This document shows, one piece after another, positions 1-6,303 of a stretch of 6,432 nt of DNA; the first letter of the stretch is position 1, and every line of letters begins with the position of its first letter. The stretch comes from an uncultured Pirellulaceae bacterium. GTDB lineage: Bacteria > Planctomycetota > Planctomycetia > Pirellulales > Pirellulaceae. The stretch lies in assembly GCA_947258905.1 (NCBI GenBank), contig CAMYKF010000076.1, positions 1 to 6,432 on the forward strand, given 5' to 3'. The notes under the pieces were generated by a model. The model was not told where the DNA came from, made no database searches, and saw only the letters and a list, made by a program, of their open reading frames with translations. The translations under genes and the position numbers were made by a program.

Positions 1-45
1 TTCTCTACATGCAACCTGGTTTTTGACAGAAGGCCGCGGGAAACC

Positions 46-795
46 ATGCCCGAGACGACCCTTGGCAACTCGAGCCAAACGAAATTTGATGCCGAAAGCG
101 TCTTTCGCATCCACGGATTGACCAAGGTATACCGGATGGGCGAAGTCGATGTGCACGCGTTGCGCGGTATCGACCTGGAGTTATACCCGGGGGAGTTCAT
201 TGTCATTCTCGGCCCTTCCGGCAGTGGCAAGTCAACGCTGTTGAACATTATCGGCGGACTGGACGTGCCGACCGCCGGCAGCGTCACGTATCGCGATCAT
301 AACCTGACGTCGGCCGATGAAACCGAACTGACGGAATTCCGCCGTGAACATATCGGCTTCGTGTTCCAGTTCTACAACCTGGTGGCCGGACTGACCGCCA
401 GCGATAACGTCGCTTTGGTGACCGACATTGCCGCCAATCCGTTGCCACCGGACGAGGCGTTGCGCATGGTCGATCTGACCGATCGCCAGGATCATTTTCC
501 AGCGCAGCTTTCCGGAGGCGAACAACAACGTGTTGCCATTGCGCGGGCTATCGGCAAACGCCCGGATGTCCTGCTGTGCGACGAGCCCACCGGCGCTTTG
601 GATGTAAAGACGGGTATCGTGGTGCTGGATGCCATCGCCCGCATCAATCGCGAATTGGGAACGCTGGTGGTCGTCATCACTCACAATACGTCCATTGGTG
701 ACATGGCAGATCGCGTGATCTACCTCTCGGACGGCCGTGTCGCCGAAATCAAGTGCAACGAGGAAAAGAAGCCGGCGTCTGAACTGTTTTGGTAA
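46..795 (+). CDS. ABC transporter ATP-binding protein, LolD/MacB class
   Basis: This is a complete 249-residue nucleotide-binding subunit that hydrolyses ATP in the cytoplasm to drive the FtsX-type permease encoded next. All catalytic motifs are intact: an aromatic residue before the core (Y29), Walker A GPSGSGKST (56-64), Q-loop Q108 in VFQFYNL, signature LSGGEQQR (155-162), Walker B VLLCDEPTGALD (175-186) with the catalytic glutamate E180, and the switch histidine H213 in ITHN. The GPSGSGKSTLLNIIGGLD and CDEPTGALD stretches are typical of the LolD/MacB/FtsE branch that works with MacB/LolC-type permeases, not of importers. About 16 non-conserved residues precede the domain. ATG at 46 is the first ATG in frame, but the frame is open to the window edge, so a start further upstream cannot be excluded; the ribosome-binding site is weak (AGAAGG at 28-33). 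The stop lies 17 nt before the preferred permease start. Substrate unknown, so no gene symbol is given. Confidence 0.96.
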   Translation: MPETTLGNSSQTKFDAESVFRIHGLTKVYRMGEVDVHALRGIDLELYPGEFIVILGPSGSGKSTLLNIIGGLDVPTAGSVTYRDHNLTSADETELTEFRREHIGFVFQFYNLVAGLTASDNVALVTDIAANPLPPDEALRMVDLTDRQDHFPAQLSGGEQQRVAIARAIGKRPDVLLCDEPTGALDVKTGIVVLDAIARINRELGTLVVVITHNTSIGDMADRVIYLSDGRVAEIKCNEEKKPASELFW

Positions 796-812
796 TCCTG
801 CCTGGAAGAGCC

Positions 813-3179
813 ATGAAACCGCTCAACCGATTGTTGATTTCCGATGTAAAGCGAATGTGGCGGCAATCGCTGGCCATCAGTGCCTTGCTGGCCTGTGGTG
901 TGGCGACGTTTGTTATGGCGGCCAGTACCATGCAATCGCTGGAAAAGAGCCAGACGCAGTATTACGACAACCAGCATTTTGGTGATGTCTTTGTACACCT
1001 GACTCGGGCGCCCAACGAACTGGCGGCGCGTCTGGCGGAAATTTCGGGAGTGGGACGCGTGCAGACCAGGGTCGTGCGGGAAGTCATTTTGGACATGCCC
1101 GACATGATCGAGCCGGCGACTTGCCGCCTGGTTTCGATCGGCAGTGATCCGGCAACGGAAATTAACGGGATTCTGCTGCGTCGCGGCCGTTTGCCCGATC
1201 CTGCAGCCCGCTCGGAAGTCATCGCCAGCACGTCGTTTGCCGAAGCGCATGGATTGCGGCCCGGGGACAAGCTGGATGTCATCATGGCCGGTCGCAAAGT
1301 GCAGTTGCACGTTGCAGGCATTGGCATGTCCCCTGAATTCATCTACGCCGTGCAACCGGGGCTGTTATTGACCGACAATCGGCGGTTTGGCGTCCTCTGG
1401 ATGCCGCTGCGACAAATGGAAGCGGCATTCAATATGGAAGGTGCCTTCAACGATGCCGTGCTGGAATTGCGGCCTTATGCATCCGCTGAGGATGTGATGT
1501 TTCATGTCGACCGGTTAACCAAACCGTGGGGCGGCATCGGCGCTTACGATCGTTCGGACCAGGAATCGCATCACCGCGTTGATGACGAGATGCATCAGCT
1601 ACGCAATACCGCGTGGGTATCTCCCTCGATCTTTCTTCTGGTATCCGCGTTTCTTTTCAATATCGTGTTGTCCCGCATGGTGCAGCACCAAAAGGAACAG
1701 ATCGCGACGCTCCGTGCCTTTGGCTACCGCCCACGGGAAATTGGCATGTACTATGTCAAGTTCGTTTTGGTTTTCGTCACGGTCGGCTGCACCGTGGGCT
1801 GTGTAACCGGGTACTGGCTGTCCCGGTGGCTGACCGATCTGTACATCCTGTTCTTCAGATTCCCGATCGATTCATACGAGTTCGCCGAACGCCAGGCGGT
1901 GCTGGCTGTGCTGATCGGAATCCTCGCCGCGGCAGCCGGCAGTTTCCTGGCGATTCGCCGCGCCATGCATTTGCCGCCGGCGGTGGCCATGCGACCGGAG
2001 CCACCACCGGACTCGCGTCACTCATTGATCGAACGCCTCGGGATTAAACGCTTTTTTTCGCCCGTGTCGCGGATGATTCTGTGGCGACTGGATACCAACC
2101 GGCGAGTCACGGCACTGTCGATACTCGGGATGGCGCTGGGTTTGGCCGTCCTGGTGCTGGGCACGTTTATGGAAGACACGATCGACTATTTGATTGAAGT
2201 GCAATTTCACCAGTCACAACGTCAGGACGTGATGCTGACGTTTTACGAGCCCTGTTCGCCGGACGCCTTGCATGATGCGGAAAACCTGCCCGGCGTGATT
2301 CGCGCGGAACCGTTTCGCAGTGTGGCCGTCCGTCTGCACAGCGGCCCGCGTCAGTATCGCGTCGGTCTGATGGCGCTGGAGCAGAATCCAGAGTTGTTTC
2401 GGGTACTCGACGATTCGCTGCGGCCCGTATCCCTGCCTCCGCAAGGCGGACTGACCGTCTCCCGCAAACTGGCGGAGATCCTCGAAGTCTCAATCGGCGA
2501 CGAGCTAACGGTGGAATTGCTGGAAGGCTCCCGGGACCGTTACGTCATGCCGATCGCGGCCATCTTTCCCGACTACACCAGCCCGGGCGTGTATCTGAAT
2601 CGCCAGGAACTGCATCGTCTGCTGCAGGAGGGCGAGCGTTTGTCCGGTGCATTTCTGTCGGTGGATTCGGCCCGCATCAATGACCTGTATACGCAAGTCA
2701 AACAGATTCCGGCCGTGGCCGGCGTACTCGACAACAACGCAGCCATGAACAACTATCGTGATGCCATTGAGGACACCACCATGGGAATGCGCATGATCAA
2801 TGCCATCTTTGCATCGATCATCGCCTTTGGCGTCATTTACAATTGCGCGCTGATCACACTGGCCGAGCGCAGCGTGGATCTGGCTACGCTTCGAGTCATG
2901 GGATTTCGGCGTCGCGAAGTATCCTGGATTTTGCTTGGCGAATTGGCCATTATTACGTTGCTGGCGATTCCCATCGGGTTGCCCATCGGCTTTTTGTTTG
3001 CCTGGTTCGCCACCATGGCCCTCGATACGGAAACGCACAGGTTTCCGCTGGTGGTGCAGCGGGCCACATTCGCCTATGCCACCACCATTATTCTGATTGC
3101 GGCCCTGATTTCGGCACTGTACGTGCGCCGCAAACTGGATCGACTCGACTTGATCGCGGTATTGAAGGTGAAAGAGTAA
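813..3179 (+). CDS. FtsX-like ABC transporter permease with two FtsX halves
   Basis: This 788-residue inner-membrane permease is the partner of the preceding ATPase. By hydrophobicity it has eight membrane spans: about residues 17-38, 270-290, 315-340, 362-384, 432-454, 662-683, 707-733 and 754-771. Long hydrophilic domains between spans 1-2 (MacB_PCD-like) and 5-6 would lie outside the membrane. The two halves repeat the same motif: EQIATLRAFGYRPREI (about 295-310) and DLATLRVMGFRRREV (about 688-702), the cytoplasmic coupling segment just before an FtsX span. The protein is thus a tandem permease that could supply both halves of the transporter, unlike classical 4-span MacB, which dimerises. 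I chose ATG 813 over an in-frame TTG at 789, because 789 lies inside the ATPase gene and GGAAGAG (804-810) precedes 813. The stop codon overlaps the adaptor start by one base, which suggests translational coupling. No frameshift or truncation is seen. Confidence 0.94.
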   Translation: MKPLNRLLISDVKRMWRQSLAISALLACGVATFVMAASTMQSLEKSQTQYYDNQHFGDVFVHLTRAPNELAARLAEISGVGRVQTRVVREVILDMPDMIEPATCRLVSIGSDPATEINGILLRRGRLPDPAARSEVIASTSFAEAHGLRPGDKLDVIMAGRKVQLHVAGIGMSPEFIYAVQPGLLLTDNRRFGVLWMPLRQMEAAFNMEGAFNDAVLELRPYASAEDVMFHVDRLTKPWGGIGAYDRSDQESHHRVDDEMHQLRNTAWVSPSIFLLVSAFLFNIVLSRMVQHQKEQIATLRAFGYRPREIGMYYVKFVLVFVTVGCTVGCVTGYWLSRWLTDLYILFFRFPIDSYEFAERQAVLAVLIGILAAAAGSFLAIRRAMHLPPAVAMRPEPPPDSRHSLIERLGIKRFFSPVSRMILWRLDTNRRVTALSILGMALGLAVLVLGTFMEDTIDYLIEVQFHQSQRQDVMLTFYEPCSPDALHDAENLPGVIRAEPFRSVAVRLHSGPRQYRVGLMALEQNPELFRVLDDSLRPVSLPPQGGLTVSRKLAEILEVSIGDELTVELLEGSRDRYVMPIAAIFPDYTSPGVYLNRQELHRLLQEGERLSGAFLSVDSARINDLYTQVKQIPAVAGVLDNNAAMNNYRDAIEDTTMGMRMINAIFASIIAFGVIYNCALITLAERSVDLATLRVMGFRRREVSWILLGELAIITLLAIPIGLPIGFLFAWFATMALDTETHRFPLVVQRATFAYATTIILIAALISALYVRRKLDRLDLIAVLKVKE

Positions 3180-3181
3180 TG
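3164..3181 (+). promoter_or_regulatory. Ribosome-binding site and TAATG stop/start overlap for the adaptor gene
   Basis: GAAGGTG (3164-3170) lies 8 nt before ATG 3179 and inside the last codons of the permease. The permease stop TAA (3177-3179) shares its last A with the adaptor ATG. This decides the adaptor start, although its reading frame is open for over 330 nt further upstream, and it points to translational coupling of permease and adaptor. Confidence 0.75.
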
Positions 3182-4384
3182 AAACGAGTACTGAATAGAC
3201 TGCCGTGGATTGTGGCCGGGCTGGTGCTGGTCGCGCTGCTGATTTACGGGTACTGGCCGCGGGCAGTCGAAGTGGGTTTGGTTACGGCATCGCAGGGAAT
3301 GCTGGAAGTCACGGTCAACGACGATGGCGAAACTCGCATTCGTGAAAAGTACATTGTGTCCGCTCCGGTTGCCGGGAAACTTCTGCGTGTGCAACGGCAT
3401 GCAGGGGACGAAGTGTTGCAGGGCCAAACCGAACTGGCCCGCATCCAGCCGGGTGACCCATCGCTACTGGACGCCAGAACGCGGGCCGAATATGACGCTC
3501 GCGTGCGTGCGGCAGAATCAGCGGTGGCACAGGCAAACGCCACTCTGGATCATGCTCGCGAAGTACTTGCGCTGGCCCGGGATGAATTCGCACGCGTCAA
3601 AATCCTGATTGGCACTAACGCCATTTCCCAATCCGAATATGACTCTGCCGAACATCTCGAGCGGATTGCCGCCGCTGATGTAAAGTCGGCTGAATTTGCT
3701 GTCAATGTTGCCCAATTTGACCTCGAATCCGCGCAAGCCGTGGTATCCCGTTACGAGGTTGACGCTCCCCAGCCAACGGAATCACTCGTGTTACTGGTCT
3801 CGCCCATCGAAGGCCGCGTATTGCGAGTGTTTCAGGAAGATGCCGCAGTCGTTGATCCGGGCGCTCCCATTTTGGAGCTGGGCAATCCGCAAGACCTGGA
3901 AATCGAAATTGACGTGTTGTCCACTGATGCCGTGCGGATTCAGGAAGGTGACATGATCTACGTGGATCACTGGGGCGGTGAAGAACCGCTGGCCGCGCGT
4001 GTGCGGCTTGTGGAACCGTCTGCGTTCCTGAAAGTTTCCGCGCTGGGCGTCGAGGAAAAACGCGTCAATGTGATCGCTGATTTTGTGGAGCCGTGGTCGT
4101 TTCGCAAATCGCTGGGTGACGGTTTTCGCATCGAGGCACGCATCGTGGTCGATCGCACCGCGGAGGACTCGATCAAGGTGCCCGCCGGTGCGTTATTTCG
4201 CCAGAGGGAAGAGTGGTTTGTGTATCAGGTCGTCGGGGGCGTGACGCGTTTGCAGACGGTGAAGACGGGAAAATCCAATGGGATGGAAACCGAAATTACC
4301 GCCGGTCTCGCCGCCGGAGCGACCGTAGTGCTGCACCCGGGCAACAAGGTTCGCGACGGAGTGCGGGTGAAACAGCTTCAATAG
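3179..4384 (+). CDS. HlyD/MacA-type periplasmic adaptor (membrane fusion protein)
   Basis: This 401-residue protein would bridge the inner-membrane ABC permease to an outer-membrane channel. An N-terminal hydrophobic anchor (about residues 9-26, LPWIVAGLVLVALLIYGYWP) has no lipobox cysteine, so it is probably an uncleaved membrane anchor. Two half-lipoyl motifs follow: YIVSAPVAGKLLRV (58-71) with GDEV, and LLVSPIEGRVLRV (205-217) with VVDPGAPILELG. They flank an alanine- and glutamate-rich helical hairpin (about 97-190), which is predicted coiled coil and contains the usual NAISQSEYD turn. A beta-barrel region (about 238-330) and a membrane-proximal domain beginning with VPAGALF (334-340) complete the family layout, at normal family length. 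The start at 3179 is chosen from the TAATG overlap and the ribosome-binding site. It is the last gene of the transporter operon. No outer-membrane factor gene lies in the window. Substrate unknown; antibiotic, peptide or lipid export are all possible. Confidence 0.93.
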   Translation: MKRVLNRLPWIVAGLVLVALLIYGYWPRAVEVGLVTASQGMLEVTVNDDGETRIREKYIVSAPVAGKLLRVQRHAGDEVLQGQTELARIQPGDPSLLDARTRAEYDARVRAAESAVAQANATLDHAREVLALARDEFARVKILIGTNAISQSEYDSAEHLERIAAADVKSAEFAVNVAQFDLESAQAVVSRYEVDAPQPTESLVLLVSPIEGRVLRVFQEDAAVVDPGAPILELGNPQDLEIEIDVLSTDAVRIQEGDMIYVDHWGGEEPLAARVRLVEPSAFLKVSALGVEEKRVNVIADFVEPWSFRKSLGDGFRIEARIVVDRTAEDSIKVPAGALFRQREEWFVYQVVGGVTRLQTVKTGKSNGMETEITAGLAAGATVVLHPGNKVRDGVRVKQLQ

Positions 4385-4425
4385 CATTAACTCCGCCACT
4401 CCAGCCGCCCGCACGCGGTGAACAT

Positions 4426-4465
4426 CACAGCCCTGTGCTATTTCTCTTGCGGAGTGAGCCCTCAC
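4426..4465. promoter_or_regulatory. Two 12-bp dyads, possible activator (UAS) or terminator hairpins
   Basis: CACAGCCCTGTG (4426-4437) and GTGAGCCCTCAC (4454-4465) are perfect 5-bp inverted repeats around a central CC. They share the core AGCCCT and their centres are 28 bp apart. They lie roughly 70-110 bp upstream of the start site predicted from the sigma-54-like element, which is where enhancer-binding activators of sigma-54 usually bind (known for the class). Whether they are binding sites is inference. The first dyad is followed by a T-rich stretch, so a weak terminator for the transporter operon is the main alternative. Confidence 0.3.
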
Positions 4466-4509
4466 GCACAATCGGGCCCGGCAGCCGTCACTTTCACCGG
4501 AATTTTTAT

Positions 4510-4526
4510 TTGGCATCCGGATTGCA
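4510..4526 (+). promoter_or_regulatory. Sigma-54 (RpoN) -24/-12 promoter
   Basis: TTGGCATCCGGATTGCA fits the sigma-54 consensus YTGGCACGRNNNTTGCW. The -24 element TTGGCA is complete, the -12 element TTGCA is complete, and the invariant GG (4512-4513) and GC (4524-4525) have the required spacing. The central CGR is not matched (TCC). A T-rich run (AATTTTTATT, 4501-4510) lies just upstream, as is common for such promoters. Transcription would start near 4537, giving a leader of about 88 nt before the DUF2267 gene. A search by eye for the same -24/-12 pattern elsewhere in the window was not exhaustive; a few TTGGCA sites were checked and none had a correctly spaced TTGC. Confidence 0.62.
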
Positions 4527-4612
4527 ACCTGCTGACTGGCGCAATAGTCGATCAGGCGAGCGGGACCACAACTGCCGAACAGATGCCCAGCTTGCCAACT
4601 GAAATTTTGTAC

Positions 4613-4627
4613 AGGAGAGCGATCATG
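4613..4627 (+). promoter_or_regulatory. Strong Shine-Dalgarno deciding the DUF2267 start
   Basis: AGGAGAG (4613-4619) stands 5 nt before ATG 4625. It is the strongest ribosome-binding site in the window. It fixes the start, because the reading frame is otherwise open back to 4418. Confidence 0.8.
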
Positions 4628-5050
4628 CCAGCCACTCAACTTGCCGCTATTGAAACCACGGTGCAAAAGACCCATCGCTGGATCAACGAGATTATGGCCG
4701 AAATGGACTGGGAAAATCCCGACAAGGCCTATGCTGCCCTGCGGGTCGTTCTGCAGACGTTGCGGGACCGGCTGTCGGTGCAGGAAGCCAACGATCTGTC
4801 CTCGCAATTGCCGACCCTGATTCGGGGAATATACTTTGAGAACTGGAAGCCCAACGACGTGCCCAATCGACAACGCACCTTTGACCAGTTCGTGGCACCG
4901 GTTGCAGAACATTTTTCCGGAGACGACAGCGTGGACCCGGAGTGGACCTGCCGTTCGGTCATGAAAGTTCTGGCCCGGCATGTTTCGGCCGGCGAGATTG
5001 AAGACATCAAGAGTTGCCTGCCCGAAGAACTGCGTGATCTCTGGAATTAA
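4625..5050 (+). CDS. DUF2267 family protein
   Basis: This 141-residue soluble protein has no signal peptide or membrane segment and is predicted to be largely helical. It matches DUF2267 as I know the family across its length: THRWINEIMAEMDWENPDKAYAALR (16-40), LQTLRDRLSVQEANDLSSQLPTLIRGIYFENW (43-74), then FDQFV (86-90) and a second part with VMKVLARHVSAGEIEDIKSCLPEELRDLW (112-140). The molecular function of DUF2267 is not established; from memory, members often occur in stress or low-oxygen gene clusters next to Hsp20 or universal stress proteins. The start at ATG 4625 is set by the ribosome-binding site at 4613-4619 and by family similarity beginning soon after. A sigma-54-like promoter lies about 100 bp upstream, suggesting activator-dependent expression. 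It is probably co-transcribed with the HhH gene 52 bp downstream. A long open frame on the opposite strand here is only a shadow. Confidence 0.93.
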   Translation: MPATQLAAIETTVQKTHRWINEIMAEMDWENPDKAYAALRVVLQTLRDRLSVQEANDLSSQLPTLIRGIYFENWKPNDVPNRQRTFDQFVAPVAEHFSGDDSVDPEWTCRSVMKVLARHVSAGEIEDIKSCLPEELRDLWN

Positions 5051-5102
5051 CGCCCCCTGTGCAAGGAAACTCACGTCACCTCCGTTTGTCGAGTCAGCAC
5101 TC

Positions 5103-6026
5103 ATGATCAAGCGCAGCCCGCCATCGAAATCGCAGGAAGCCGCCCAACTGCCACTCGATAACGACGCCATGGCGGTTTCCCTGGAAGAAGTTGCCGAGCT
5201 GTTGCGACAACAGGGCGCCAGCCGGTTTCGTGTCGAGGCCTATCGTCGCGCGGCAGAAACACTGCGTGATTTGATGAGACCGGCTTGGCAGATCTACGAA
5301 GAGCAGGGCAGGGAAGGGCTGGAAGAACTGCCGGCGGTCGGGCATACCATTTCCCGCGCCATGGAACAGATGATTCGCGGCGGCCGCTGGCCGTTGCTGG
5401 ACCGCCTGCGGGGGGAAGGAGTCGCCGAACAGGCCTTTGCCTCCGTGCCCAACATCGGCCCGGTCATGGCACACAAAATCCACGAAGAACTGGGCGTTGA
5501 AACGCTGGCCGAACTACAGGCTGCCGCCTGGGATGGTCGATTGGCCAAAGTTCCCGGCATGGGCCCCAAGCGATTACGGGCCGTTCGCGAATCCCTGTCG
5601 GCGCGTGGTCGTATGGAACGGCCCGACGTCGCCACCGAACCTCAACAAGTCGATGACGAAATGGCTGCCAGTATTCCTGTCGCCGAGTTGCTGGACATCG
5701 ACGACGAGTACCGGCGCAAGTCGGAACAGGAAAAATTGCACCGCATTGCTCCGCGTCGGCTTAACCCCACGGGCGAGCGGTGGCTGCCGATTCTGCACAC
5801 CGAACGGTTTGGCCGGCATTACACCGCCCTGTATTCCAACACCGCGCGGGCCCACGAAATGGGTACAACCCACGACTGGGTGGTGATCTATCTGGAAGAC
5901 CATGATCGCTCAGGGAAACACGGTCGCTGGACCGTCATTACTTCGCAATTCGGCAAACTGCGTGGTCGACGCATCGTGCGGGGCCGTGAAGCCGAATGCC
6001 TCGAATTCTACGACGCCAAACCCTGA
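5103..6026 (+). CDS. Helix-hairpin-helix protein with PolX-like N-terminal domain and uncharacterised C-terminal domain
   Basis: This 307-residue cytoplasmic protein is probably DNA-binding. Residues about 26-100 resemble the N-terminal 8-kDa domain of family X DNA polymerases (SLEEVAELLRQQGASRFRVEAYRRAAETL). Three hairpin motifs follow: ELPAVGHTIS (75-84), SVPNIGPVMA (114-123) and KVPGMGPKRL (149-158). The polymerase palm signature (a GS motif with DxD) and a PHP nuclease domain are absent. Instead, after ELLDIDDEYR (195-204), there is a C-terminal domain (about 215-307) with RRLNPTGERWLPILHT, HYTALYSNTARAHEMG and WVVIYLEDH, and the ending RIVRGREAECLEFY. I remember this arrangement from other bacterial HhH proteins of unknown function. 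Start: ATG 5103 is the only ATG between the previous stop and the domain apart from ATG 5169 (residue 23), which would also leave the domain intact. Neither has a clear ribosome-binding site, and the frame is open back into the DUF2267 gene. A role in DNA repair or stress survival is inference. Confidence 0.88.
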   Translation: MIKRSPPSKSQEAAQLPLDNDAMAVSLEEVAELLRQQGASRFRVEAYRRAAETLRDLMRPAWQIYEEQGREGLEELPAVGHTISRAMEQMIRGGRWPLLDRLRGEGVAEQAFASVPNIGPVMAHKIHEELGVETLAELQAAAWDGRLAKVPGMGPKRLRAVRESLSARGRMERPDVATEPQQVDDEMAASIPVAELLDIDDEYRRKSEQEKLHRIAPRRLNPTGERWLPILHTERFGRHYTALYSNTARAHEMGTTHDWVVIYLEDHDRSGKHGRWTVITSQFGKLRGRRIVRGREAECLEFYDAKP

Positions 6027-6062
6027 TTACCGCTCGCCGGTTGACTTCTCTTTTTTTCCGAA

Positions 6063-6084
6063 GCTCGGGACCATTGTCCCGAGC
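6063..6084 (+). terminator. Stable hairpin, likely 3' end of the DUF2267-HhH transcript
   Basis: GCTCGGGAC (6063-6071), loop CATT, GTCCCGAGC (6076-6084) form a perfect 9-bp stem 37 nt after the HhH stop codon. The position fits a terminator or a 3'-end stabilising hairpin. It is not canonical: the only T-run (seven Ts, 6051-6057) lies before the stem, and nothing T-rich follows on either strand. A weak 4-bp stem ACCG/CGGT (6029-6041) precedes that T-run by 9 nt and is a poorer alternative. Confidence 0.4.
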
Positions 6085-6118
6085 ACAGCCGCGTACTAAC
6101 TGGCGATGTGCCTAAGTC

Positions 6119-6169
6119 ACCCTCCCACTGGGAGGGTCGAGTCCCGATTCATCGGGACGAGGGGAGGGC
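6119..6169 (+). repeat. Palindromic repeat element, copy A
   Basis: ACCCTCCCACTGGGAGGGT (6119-6137) is a perfect 8-bp dyad with a 3-nt loop. It is followed by the hairpin GTCCCGATTCATCGGGAC (6141-6158) and the tail GAGGGGAGGGC (6159-6169). The first CCCTCCC can pair either with the near GGGAGGG (6130-6136) or with the tail GGGAGGG (6162-6168), so two folds compete. Same family and orientation as copy C at 6304-6357. Confidence 0.85.
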
Positions 6170-6181
6170 TACGATGAGTCA

Positions 6182-6192
6182 GGGCGTCGCCC
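6182..6192. repeat. Short palindrome GGGCGTCGCCC between copies A and B
   Basis: This perfect 11-bp odd palindrome can form a small stem. With flanking TCA and TGA the pairing can be extended around a bulge. It would lie in the loop if the tail of copy A pairs with the head of inverted copy B. Confidence 0.4.
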
Positions 6193-6199
6193 GGCTGAT

Positions 6200-6251
6200 A
6201 ACCCTCCCCGCAGACTCGCAGGCTCGTTTGCGACCCCTCCCAGGGGGGGCT
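6200..6251 (-). repeat. Palindromic repeat element, inverted copy B
   Basis: Read on the - strand this has the same layout as copies A and C: a C-run with a dyad around TGGGAGGGGTCG, an inner insert, and a tail GGGGAGGGTT. The + strand AACCCTCCCC (6200-6209) is the exact complement of the copy C tail (6348-6357). The inner insert (6210-6231) differs from A and C in sequence but still folds, either TCGCA (6216-6220) with TGCGA (6229-6233), or GCAGAC (6210-6215) with GTTTGC (6226-6231) using one G-U pair. The outer dyad CCCCTCCC/GGGGGGG (6234-6249) is less regular. Confidence 0.7.
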
Positions 6252-6303
6252 CTTCGCGGCATTTAGTGGCAAGTTTTCATTTGCTGGAATACCTCAGCCC
6301 CTG

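Larger units (their letters stand above)
4385..4624 (+). other. Intergenic region carrying the promoter of the DUF2267 unit
   Basis: This 240-bp gap separates the transporter operon from the next unit. The reading frame of the DUF2267 gene stays open back to 4418, but the translation shows no family similarity and lacks a credible start, so I treat it as non-coding. It holds two short dyads (4426-4437 and 4454-4465), a T-rich stretch CTATTTCTCTT (4438-4448) that could weakly end the upstream operon, a sigma-54-like promoter (4510-4526), a leader of about 88 nt and a strong ribosome-binding site. A 7-bp inverted repeat ACTCCGC (4390-4396) / GCGGAGT (4449-4455) encloses the first dyad. Confidence 0.7.

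Noticed and set aside
3..26. Possible tail of an upstream gene ending in TGA at 24-26
   Set aside because: Only seven codons are visible and other frames are open too, so it cannot be told from chance, although a gene 19 nt before the ATPase start would fit an operon.
23..28. TTGACA resembling a -35 box before the ATPase gene
   Set aside because: A -10 box at normal spacing would fall on the ATG at 46 and none is seen, so it cannot drive this start.
789..812. In-frame TTG start for the permease inside the end of the ATPase gene
   Set aside because: ATG 813 has a GGAAGAG just upstream, and the extra eight residues add nothing conserved.
720..1355. A 211-codon open frame on the - strand inside the permease gene
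   Set aside because: It lies opposite a clear FtsX permease and its translation, rich in H, Q and R, has no recognisable domain.
4418..4624. Upstream in-frame extension of the DUF2267 protein from ATG 4418
   Set aside because: It would place the sigma-54-like promoter and the strong ribosome-binding site inside the gene, and the added 69 residues show no family similarity.
4193..5170. A 325-codon open frame on the - strand across the 4385-4624 gap and the DUF2267 gene
   Set aside because: It is antisense to two well-recognised genes, its translation shows no family motif, and it covers the sigma-54-like promoter. It is a shadow of the + strand coding pattern.
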